A DNA stretch of 6,350 bases from Rhizobium sp. Q54 (GTDB lineage: Bacteria; Pseudomonadota; Alphaproteobacteria; Rickettsiales; UBA1997): contig CAMBES010000081.1 in assembly GCA_945865855.1 (NCBI GenBank), positions 1 through 6,350 of the forward strand. Direction: 5' to 3'. The position numbers and the translations under genes are program-made. Positions within the stretch are counted from its first letter, which is position 1. Every line of letters starts with the position of its first letter. The notes under the pieces are model-generated. The model did no database searches and had not been told where the DNA came from. It was given only the letters and a program-made list of their open reading frames with translations. Below are positions 1-5,955 of this stretch, piece by piece.

Positions 1-2397
1 ATTTCTGATTGTCAGAATCTTTTTGGTGCTTTGGAATTTTCTTCGGCCTGCAAAAAATCAGGAATACAGCCCATCCTGAGTTGCGAAATGCTGATTAATT
101 TTTCTACCCCAAATTCTCCTCTTAGTCAAAAAAATCGCTCTAATTTAGAAATCGAAAACTCACTCTCCAAACTTCCTCTGATCGCTACTAACGACAAGGG
201 CTACAAGAATTTGATGTATCTCGTTGGCTACTCATTTCTTAATCGCCAAAGCGGTCTTTCAACTCACATTGATTTCGATTTGCTCAAGACGAGATCTGAA
301 GGATTAATCGCCCTTTCCGGCGCTGTTGAAGGCGCAATCGGCAAGTTATTGCTCAATAATCAAGACAAGGCGATCGATAAATTAATCAAAGAACTTATCC
401 AAACTTTTCCGCAAAATTTTTACATCGAACTCACGCGCCACGGAACTGAAGAAGAAAAAATTCTTGAACAAAAATTCATCGACCTTGCCTTCAAGCACAA
501 TCTACCCCTGGTTGCAACCAATGACACTTATTTTCTCACCAAAGATTTGCATGAGGCTCAAAATATCTTAGCTTGCATCGGCGAAGGAAAAACCATTTCG
601 GACAAAGAGCGTAAAAAAAATTCACCAGAGCAATTTTTTAAAAGTTCAAGCGAGATGGAAGCTTTATTTAGCGACGTTCCAGAGGCGATCGAAAATACGG
701 TCAACATCGCTAAAAAATGTCACATCATGGCCTTTGAAAGGCCGCCTACTCTGCCCAAATTTAGTAATGAAAAATCTTTTGACGAAGCTGAAGAATTAAA
801 AAAACAATCCGCTGAAGGCCTGCAAATAAGACTTCAAAGCAAGTTTGAGATTGAAGAAATTTCGCCAGAAAAACAAAAAGAAATAGAAAAAGAATATTTC
901 GCTCGCCTCGATTTTGAAACTTCAGTGATTACTAAAATGAATTTCTCCGGATATTTTTTAATCGTATCGGACTTCATTAAATGGGCAAAAAATAATGACA
1001 TTCCAGTTGGGCCAGGAAGAGGCTCTGGCGCAGGATCAATCGTTGCTTGGTCTTTACAAATTACTGATCTTGATCCAATTCGTTTCGGCTTACTTTTTGA
1101 ACGCTTTCTAAATCCCGATCGCGTCTCAATGCCAGATTTCGACATCGATTTTTGTCAGGCGCGTCGCGATGAAGTAATCGATTACGTTCAGCAAAAATAC
1201 GGTCGCGATTACGTTGCGCAAATCATCACCTTCGGAAAATTGCAAGCACGCGCAGTCTTGAAAGACGTGGGTCGGGTGCTGCAAATGCCTTACAATCAAG
1301 TTGATCGAATATGCAAATTGATTCCTTTTAACGCCATCGAAGCAGTCACTTTGGGCAAGGCGATTGAGATGGATAAAGACTTGCAACAAGCGGTTAAGGA
1401 AGATCCGCAAATTACCAAACTCGTCGACATTGCATTAAAATTAGAAGGCCTAAATCGCCACGCCTCAACTCACGCAGCCGGCATCGTTATTGGCGACAAG
1501 CCACTTTGCGAAATCTGCGCGCTTTACAACGACGAAGGCTCAAGCATGCCTGCGGTTGGCTATTCGATGAAATATGCAGAGGCAGCAGGTTTGGTAAAAT
1601 TCGACTTTCTCGGTCTTAAAACTCTCACCGTAATTTCTGAGGCGGTTAAGTTAGTTGAGAAAACTCGCGGCATCAAAATCGACATTGCCAATCTCAAACT
1701 CGACGATTCGCAAACCTTCGAAATGCTTGCCAAAGGCAACTCCATCGGCGTTTTTCAAATTGAATCTTCGGGAATGCGCGCCGTCCTTCGTCAGATGAAA
1801 GCGGATAAAATTGAAGACATCATCGCCCTAATTTCGCTCTATAGCCCTGGCCCGATGGACAATATTCCAACCTACATTCGTCGCAAACACGGCAATGAAA
1901 AAATTACCTACCCTCACCCACTTTTAGAGCCAACTCTCAAAGAAACTTACGGCGTAATTGTTTATCAAGAACAAGTGATGGAAATCGCTAAAGTACTTTC
2001 TGGATATAGCCTCGGAGCTGCAGATTTACTGCGTCGGGCGATGGGTAAAAAAATTAAAGAAGAGATGGATCAACAACGCGCAATTTTTGTAAATGGTGCA
2101 ATGAAAAATAATGTTCCAGAAAAGCAGGCTGGAGAAATTTTCGATCTCGTCGATAAATTTGCTGGCTACGGATTCAACAAATCTCACGCCGCCGCCTACG
2201 CTTTAATCTCTTACCAAACTGCTTTTTTGAAGGCGCATTATCCAGTAGAATTCATTACCGCTTCAATGAATCTTGATATCGACAATGCAGATAAAATTAA
2301 TATTTTTTTACAAGCGGCGAAGAGTCATGGAATTAAAATTCTTCCACCTGATTTGAACAGCAGCGAGGCGTATTTTTCGGTGGAAAATATTTCTTAG
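1..2397 (+). CDS. dnaE: DNA polymerase III alpha subunit (DnaE), 5' end outside window and C-terminus missing
   Basis: Replicative DNA polymerase catalytic subunit (C family). Frame 1 is open from base 1 (reads NLFGALEF, an N-terminal PHP-domain motif), so the start lies outside, about 40 codons upstream; the TTG at 31 is not a real start. Visible codons 1-~235 form the PHP domain; the usual metal-binding His after ATND is Thr/Tyr, as expected for non-catalytic proteobacterial PHP domains. The palm has GPGRGSGAGS (from codon ~336) and PDFDIDF with catalytic Asp381 and Asp383 (codons at 1141 and 1147); the third Asp is 535 in KFDFLGL (1603). RHASTHAAGIVI and GFNKSHAAAYAL are conserved. The frame ends at TAG 2395-2397 just after ILPPDLNSS...YFSVE, where E. 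coli DnaE (1160 aa) has about 310-350 residues left: the end of the fingers, HhH, clamp-binding motif, OB fold and tau-binding domain. No DnaE-like sequence follows in any frame. Two conserved motifs are altered (RPGP to SPGP, TQ to VG). Identity is certain; whether it is a working gene, a split gene or a remnant is open. Confidence 0.95.
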   Translation: MSDCQNLFGALEFSSACKKSGIQPILSCEMLINFSTPNSPLSQKNRSNLEIENSLSKLPLIATNDKGYKNLMYLVGYSFLNRQSGLSTHIDFDLLKTRSEGLIALSGAVEGAIGKLLLNNQDKAIDKLIKELIQTFPQNFYIELTRHGTEEEKILEQKFIDLAFKHNLPLVATNDTYFLTKDLHEAQNILACIGEGKTISDKERKKNSPEQFFKSSSEMEALFSDVPEAIENTVNIAKKCHIMAFERPPTLPKFSNEKSFDEAEELKKQSAEGLQIRLQSKFEIEEISPEKQKEIEKEYFARLDFETSVITKMNFSGYFLIVSDFIKWAKNNDIPVGPGRGSGAGSIVAWSLQITDLDPIRFGLLFERFLNPDRVSMPDFDIDFCQARRDEVIDYVQQKYGRDYVAQIITFGKLQARAVLKDVGRVLQMPYNQVDRICKLIPFNAIEAVTLGKAIEMDKDLQQAVKEDPQITKLVDIALKLEGLNRHASTHAAGIVIGDKPLCEICALYNDEGSSMPAVGYSMKYAEAAGLVKFDFLGLKTLTVISEAVKLVEKTRGIKIDIANLKLDDSQTFEMLAKGNSIGVFQIESSGMRAVLRQMKADKIEDIIALISLYSPGPMDNIPTYIRRKHGNEKITYPHPLLEPTLKETYGVIVYQEQVMEIAKVLSGYSLGAADLLRRAMGKKIKEEMDQQRAIFVNGAMKNNVPEKQAGEIFDLVDKFAGYGFNKSHAAAYALISYQTAFLKAHYPVEFITASMNLDIDNADKINIFLQAAKSHGIKILPPDLNSSEAYFSVENIS

Positions 2398-2417
2398 TTT
2401 AAGATTTAACCTATTCT

Positions 2418-3272
2418 TTATTGTGAGCGAATGGCAGCAATCTTCACCGCAAAAAGATTTTTTTTCTCAAGATTTTCAAAGCCATCATCAAGCAGCTGAC
2501 GCGTTAATTTGTAGCGACGCTCTGGGTCAGAACAGTTCATCAAAACAGAGGCAACTCGATATTTTTTTCTTTTTGCCACTGAAATTAAATTAAATCCTGC
2601 CGCATTGGTGAAGCCAGTTTTCAGACCTTCCGCTCCTTCGTAATCAAGAATGATCATATTTTGAGTTTTATATTCAGTTCCGCGGTAAGTAAATTTTTTC
2701 TGCGCAAAAAAATGGTAGTAAGCGGGAAATTTTTTTCTAATCGCAATTACTAAACGCGCCAAATCGTAACTCGTCGTGTATTGACCATCTTCATGCAAGC
2801 CGCTGGCATTGCGGAAACTACTGCTGGCCATTCCAAGCTCGCGCGCCTTTTTATTCATCAGATGAGCGAATTTCCACTCATCTTCTGCAACCGCTTCAGC
2901 CAATGTTACCGAGGCTTCGTTAAATGATTTTACAATTACCGCCAAGATCGCTTCACGCACAGTGATCTTATTTCCTTCCTTCGCATTCAAAGTATTAACC
3001 TTATTAACCTGCGAAATTTCTTCGCCATGAGATGAAATTTTTAACTCTTGATCCAAATGCAATTTACCTTTCTTGAGAGCTTCAAAAGTTAAATAAAGTG
3101 TCATCACTTTTGTCAGAGATGCGGGATAAAGAATACGATCAGCTTTTCTTTCGGAAAGAATTTTGTGGCTGTCAGCTTCAAAAACGAGGTAAGAGTAATC
3201 TTCGCCACAAGAGATTTCAGCGGCGAAGCAACAAGGAGAAATTAATAGAAAAATTGCGAACAGAGCTCTCAT
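2418..3272 (-). CDS. dacA: D-alanyl-D-alanine carboxypeptidase, secreted (peptidase S11, PBP5/DacA-like)
   Basis: Periplasmic penicillin-binding enzyme that trims the terminal D-Ala from peptidoglycan pentapeptides. From the ATG at 3272 (284 aa): signal peptide MRALFAIFLLISPCCFA with likely signal peptidase I cleavage after CFA; no proper lipobox. The three active-site motifs are present: S52-L-T-K55 (in YPASLTK), S116-F-N118 and K218-T-G. The sequence ends just after the peptidase domain (LLDDGF...), without the C-terminal PBP5 beta domain or amphipathic anchor, so it is shorter than E. coli DacA (about 400 aa) but compatible with short alphaproteobacterial forms. A longer frame starts at TTG 3296, with GAGG four bases upstream (3302-3305); that would add eight residues (n-region LRLNYRIK). 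I prefer the ATG because it gives a conventional signal peptide and neighbouring genes also lack Shine-Dalgarno sites, but the TTG is a real alternative. Same strand as lpxB and downstream of it; its end faces dnaE with 20 bp between stop codons. Confidence 0.93.
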   Translation of the reverse strand: MRALFAIFLLISPCCFAAEISCGEDYSYLVFEADSHKILSERKADRILYPASLTKVMTLYLTFEALKKGKLHLDQELKISSHGEEISQVNKVNTLNAKEGNKITVREAILAVIVKSFNEASVTLAEAVAEDEWKFAHLMNKKARELGMASSSFRNASGLHEDGQYTTSYDLARLVIAIRKKFPAYYHFFAQKKFTYRGTEYKTQNMIILDYEGAEGLKTGFTNAAGFNLISVAKRKKYRVASVLMNCSDPERRYKLTRQLLDDGFENLEKKNLFAVKIAAIRSQ

Positions 3273-3308
3273 TTTTATTCGATAATTTAATCGCAAATTT
3301 CCTCACTT

Positions 3309-3335
3309 GTCATCCCCATGCGTACAGGAATCTGA
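3309..3335 (+). repeat. Degenerate copy of the GTCATCCCC palindromic repeat in front of dacA
   Basis: The bases begin GTCATCCCC, keep CAGG and end GAATCTGA in the register of the intact copies at 4559-4585 and 4620-4646 (GTCATCCCC ... CAGG ... GGATCCAG), but the central stem is eroded and would fold poorly. It ends 3 bp before the GAGG (3302-3305) that precedes the possible TTG start of dacA, so it occupies the dacA leader. The rest of the lpxB-dacA spacer (3336-3400) is AT-rich; I see only a direct repeat TTAATAAC (3356-3363 and 3387-3394) and no convincing terminator or promoter. Confidence 0.5.
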
Positions 3336-3400
3336 AATAAAATACTCGGAATATGTTAATAACCATCCCGAATCAATGCCTACAAATTAATAACAAAATG

Positions 3401-4516
3401 TTAGTTTTGTGAAAATGAAATAATTTCTTTAGCAGCTCTACGACTAGGATTTTCAAGACTTCCAAGCCCAAGTATTTTTAATGCCACAGCAGCTTCATCA
3501 ATTTGTTTTTGCGCTAAATTTGGCTGTGAAATTAATTTTTCTAAAGCGGTGGAGATTTTTTTAGACTCGCAATTTCCTTGCAGCATTTCTGGAATAATTT
3601 CTCGGTTCAAAATCAAGTTAAGTAAATTGCCGAATTTAATTTTGATCATCATTTTGATCAAAAAATAACTGAACCAATTAACCTTGTAAGCCACAACGAT
3701 AGGAATGCGATTAAGAGAGAATTCTAGAGTGTTCGTGCCCGATTTTGCCAAAGCAAAATTCACCTTAGAAAAAACCGATTTTTTCTCGCTTTGCTCACAA
3801 AAAGAAAATGGAACTTGCAAAGTTTTTGCCATTTCAATCACCAACTCGCGCGTCTTGTCGATCAAAGGAATTATTACTTTTAAATTCGGAAATTTTGGCG
3901 CAAGTAAGTTGATCGCACCAATAAATTCTGGGAAAATATTTTTGACCTCAGAGCTTCTGCTTCCTGGCGTTAGAGCAATTAGCAATTCCTCTTTTTTACT
4001 TTGCACTTCGTTAACTGGCGCATCTTCAAGAAGTGGATGACCAATAAAAACACTCTTTAAACCATGCTTTTCAAAATAAGGCGGCTCGAAAGGAAGAATG
4101 CAAAGTAGCAAATCGTAGAGCTTAGAAATCTTTACTGCTCGGCCAGGGCGATAGGCCCAAACTGATGGGGCAATTAAATGTATTTTTTTAAATTGGCCTG
4201 AAATTTTTTTGACGACGCGAAAACAAAAATCCGGCGAGTCAATTGTGATTACGTAATCTGGTTTTTCCTGATTGATTACTTCCGCTGTTTGCTTGATTCG
4301 ACGCAGCAATTTAGGCAGATGAGGCAAGATTTCGGTAAATCCCATCACCGACAAATCTTCCATCGGAAAAATCGAAACTAGGCCCTGCTCTCTCATTAAT
4401 TTTCCACCAACGCCAAGAAAAATCGCATTTGGCTGCAACAGCTTTAGCTCACGAATCAACTTGCTACCAAGCAAGTCGCCTGAAGCTTCGCCGGCAATGA
4501 TGAAAATTTTTTTCAT
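3401..4516 (-). CDS. lpxB: Lipid-A-disaccharide synthase (GT19)
   Basis: Membrane-associated glycosyltransferase of the Raetz pathway; joins UDP-2,3-diacylglucosamine and lipid X to make the lipid A disaccharide. The 371 aa length is close to the usual 380-390. Signature motifs in order: N-terminal AGEASGD (8-14), LSVMGFTEILPHLP (55-68), IDSPDF (92-97), PSVWAYRPGRA (117-127), LPFEP (141-145), FIGHPL (157-162), LTPGSRSSEV (182-191, donor-binding loop), AKSGTNTLE (257-265) and NLILNREIIPEMLQ (300-313, where the family usually has PN before the loop; here the Pro is Leu). Nothing looks broken. The ATG at 4514-4516 has no Shine-Dalgarno sequence. No lpxA, lpxD, fabZ or lpxI adjoins it here: the upstream gene is an M16 peptidase beyond a repeat cluster and dacA follows after a 100-130 bp spacer, so it probably has its own promoter in or near the repeat region. 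Its presence implies a lipid A-containing outer membrane. Confidence 0.97.
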   Translation of the reverse strand: MKKIFIIAGEASGDLLGSKLIRELKLLQPNAIFLGVGGKLMREQGLVSIFPMEDLSVMGFTEILPHLPKLLRRIKQTAEVINQEKPDYVITIDSPDFCFRVVKKISGQFKKIHLIAPSVWAYRPGRAVKISKLYDLLLCILPFEPPYFEKHGLKSVFIGHPLLEDAPVNEVQSKKEELLIALTPGSRSSEVKNIFPEFIGAINLLAPKFPNLKVIIPLIDKTRELVIEMAKTLQVPFSFCEQSEKKSVFSKVNFALAKSGTNTLEFSLNRIPIVVAYKVNWFSYFLIKMMIKIKFGNLLNLILNREIIPEMLQGNCESKKISTALEKLISQPNLAQKQIDEAAVALKILGLGSLENPSRRAAKEIISFSQN

Positions 4517-4561
4517 TTTAGTTTGGTTTATTGACTTATTTCCCTAATAACGTGTCACGTC

Positions 4562-4581
4562 ATCCCCGCGCAGGCGGGGAT
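4562..4581. repeat. Perfect hairpin, repeat copy 1
   Basis: Arms ATCCCCGC (4562-4569) and GCGGGGAT (4574-4581) pair perfectly over 8 bp around a GCAG loop. It sits inside repeat copy 4559-4585. The fold works on either strand. It could stabilise or end the M16 transcript, but no U-run follows in the minus-strand direction, so an ordinary rho-independent terminator is not supported. Confidence 0.9.
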
Positions 4582-4619
4582 CCAGAGTTTATTGACTTAT
4601 TGCTCTTGTAACGTGTCAC

Positions 4620-4700
4620 GTCATCCCCGCGCAGGTGGGGATCCAGAAAGGTTCCAGCGCATGACTGGTCATCCTGGATCCCCGCCTGCTCTGGGATGAC
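4620..4700. repeat. Composite inverted repeat: copy 2 faced by an inverted copy 3
   Basis: Copy 2 (4620-4646) and a third copy in opposite orientation (4674-4700) form 27-bp arms identical at 24 positions, separated by a 27-bp spacer (4647-4673). The spacer contains a smaller palindrome ATGAC-TG-GTCAT (4661-4672) and CCAG...CTGG (4654-4657, 4665-4668); its GTCATCC (4668-4674) looks like the start of a further, collapsed copy. The whole could fold into a long cruciform. Such paired copies resemble non-autonomous palindromic elements spread in many proteobacterial genomes; no transposase or target-site duplication is evident here. Confidence 0.8.
4623..4642. repeat. Hairpin, repeat copy 2 (one wobble pair)
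   Basis: Same stem-loop as copy 1 in the second tandem unit: ATCCCCGC (4623-4630), loop GCAG, GTGGGGAT (4635-4642). The single C-to-T change at 4636 turns one GC pair into a G-T(U) wobble on the plus-strand copy, and into an A-C mismatch on the minus-strand transcript. Confidence 0.85.
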
Positions 4701-4722
4701 GGGCGGAAGATCGAAAATAAAA

Positions 4723-5955
4723 TTAAAAGCTCTCGATTTTGTCAACCTGACCAATCGCGGCAAATGTTGATTTGCCGGTGAAAATTTTCTGTGCCAAGTT
4801 GGTCACGTTAGATTTTTTTACCGCAGAAATTTTCTTCATGATTTCTTCTGAAGACTGAATTTTATTTAATACTAAAATATCCGATCCGAGCTTCTGCATT
4901 CTTGTGCTTGTGCTTTCTTTTGCCATTAAAAGGCTCGCAGAAAATTGTATTTTTACGCGCTGCAATTCTTTGTCAGAAATTTTTTCACAAATTTTTTTGA
5001 TTTCGTCACGAGTGGCCGAGATTAGCTCATTCGCCTTGTCTGGAGTGGTTCCAGCGTAAATTCCGAATAATCCCGAATCGCAATGATTGTAATTGAAGGC
5101 GTAGATCGAATAAGCCAACCCGCGATTCTCGCGCACCTCTTGAAATAAGCGCGACGACATTCCGCCGCCCAAAATCATCGCCAAAATTTGCGCGGAGTAA
5201 TAATTTGGATCCATGTAGGACAAGCCTTTAAAGCCCATCACCAAATTCACCTGCTCGAGTTTTTTCTTCTTCTTAAATTCGCCGCCAGAATATTTTCCCA
5301 GTTGCGGTGCGTTGATTTTATTGTTGCCAAGCTTGGTAAAATATTTTTTTGACCACTTCACTAAATCATCTTGCTTGATCGCTCCAGCCGCAACTATGGC
5401 CATGTTGTCGTAATTGTACTGCTTGCCAATATAGTCGGAAAAATGATCGCGGTTAAATTTTTTAATATTTTTTACCGGTCCGAGAATCGAGCGCCCAAGA
5501 GCTTGGTTGGGATAAGCCGCTTCTTGAAAATAATCGAAAACGATGTCGTCAGGAGTGTCATTGGTCATCGCGATTTCTTGCAAAATTACGCCGCGTTCTT
5601 TTTCAAGTTCACCAACATCGAAGGTCGAATTTTGTAAAATATCCGAAAGAAATTCGACGGCAAATTCGGCATGCTGCTTTAAAACTTTGGCGTAATAAAC
5701 TGTTCTCTCCTTAGAAGTGTAAGCATTGATGTGTCCACCAATTCCTTCAAATTCTTCGGCGATTTGTCGCGCGCTGCGTTTTTTTGTTCCCTTGAAAGCC
5801 ATGTGCTCAAGAAAATGTGAGATGCCGTTGATCTCAGGTATTTCATGGCGCGAGCCAGTATTAACAAAAACGCCAACTGAAACAGTTTCGACGTCTTTCA
5901 TTGTGTCGGCAGCAACGCGAAGGCCAGAGGGAAGAGTTGTGATTTGATTGATCAT
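4723..5955 (-). CDS. M16B family zinc peptidase (mitochondrial processing peptidase beta-like)
   Basis: Metallopeptidase of the inverzincin clan, homologous to the beta subunit of mitochondrial processing peptidase and to bacterial YmxG-like proteins; the bacterial substrate is unknown. The 410 aa length is typical. The N-terminal catalytic half carries the inverted zinc motif H47-F-L-E50-H51 (in GISHFLEHMAFKGT), the helper motif GGHINAYTSKERTVYYA (73-89) and the distal zinc ligand E127 in ERGVILQEI, 76 residues after His51, as in MPP. GRSILG (154-159) follows. A Lys-rich stretch (228-232) is near the inter-domain linker. The C-terminal half has the glycine-rich GGGMSSRLFQEVRE (263-276) and RGLAYS (278-283), the conserved Arg/Tyr of the second domain. 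All catalytic residues are present, so it should be active. The ATG (5953-5955) touches the TAA of the upstream pilin-like gene with no spacer and no Shine-Dalgarno, suggesting translational coupling. Its stop lies 22 bp before the repeat cluster. Confidence 0.96.
   Translation of the reverse strand: MINQITTLPSGLRVAADTMKDVETVSVGVFVNTGSRHEIPEINGISHFLEHMAFKGTKKRSARQIAEEFEGIGGHINAYTSKERTVYYAKVLKQHAEFAVEFLSDILQNSTFDVGELEKERGVILQEIAMTNDTPDDIVFDYFQEAAYPNQALGRSILGPVKNIKKFNRDHFSDYIGKQYNYDNMAIVAAGAIKQDDLVKWSKKYFTKLGNNKINAPQLGKYSGGEFKKKKKLEQVNLVMGFKGLSYMDPNYYSAQILAMILGGGMSSRLFQEVRENRGLAYSIYAFNYNHCDSGLFGIYAGTTPDKANELISATRDEIKKICEKISDKELQRVKIQFSASLLMAKESTSTRMQKLGSDILVLNKIQSSEEIMKKISAVKKSNVTNLAQKIFTGKSTFAAIGQVDKIESF

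Larger units (their letters stand above)
4526..4647 (+). repeat. Tandem duplication, two 61-bp units each carrying a GC-rich hairpin
   Basis: Unit 1 is 4526-4586 and unit 2 is 4587-4647. Both start GTTTATTGACTTATT, pass through ACGTGTCACGT and end in the repeat GTCATCCCC...GGATCCAGA. They differ at five positions: four in the ten bases after GTTTATTGACTTATT (4541-4550 versus 4602-4611) and one C/T in the stem (4575 versus 4636). The duplication therefore includes about 33 bp of AT-rich flank and not just the palindrome, and the divergence suggests it is not brand new. It occupies the gap between the M16 peptidase and lpxB. Confidence 0.95.

Noticed and set aside
31..33. TTG at 31 as the start of dnaE
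   Set aside because: The same frame is open to base 1 and reads conserved PHP-domain residues upstream of it, so the gene simply runs off the window.
2200..2260. Split-intein junction in dnaE as in cyanobacteria
   Set aside because: The host motif FNKSHAAAYAL is uninterrupted and no intein block is present; the truncation lies about 55 residues further on.
2450..2470. AAAAAGATTTTTTTT as a terminator for dnaE
   Set aside because: Only a weak A/T pairing without a GC stem, and it lies inside dacA codons for Lys/Asn-rich sequence.
2398..2480. Frameshifted continuation of dnaE past its stop
   Set aside because: The other plus-strand frames give no DnaE-like sequence and the region is clearly dacA coding on the minus strand.
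3340..3395. TTGATT-17 bp-TATTCC (minus strand) as a dacA promoter
   Set aside because: The -10 match is poor and several equally weak alternatives exist in this AT-rich spacer.
4531..4550. TTGACT...TAATAA as a plus-strand promoter in the tandem unit
   Set aside because: The spacing between the boxes is only 8 bp and no plus-strand gene follows.
4526..4700. CRISPR array
   Set aside because: Only two direct units in tandem with related rather than unique spacers, plus an inverted copy; no cas genes.
4674..4722. Rho-independent terminator for the M16 gene
   Set aside because: In the transcript direction the inverted copy 3 has an imperfect stem and no U-run follows it.
4560..4763. 67-codon minus-strand frame reading PVIPEQAGIQ... 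and ...DPHLRGDDV
   Set aside because: It is the translation of the repeat cluster itself plus an antiframe piece of the M16 3' end. Such 'VIP-QAGIQ' peptides are a known by-product of this repeat type and there is no sign of selection on the protein.
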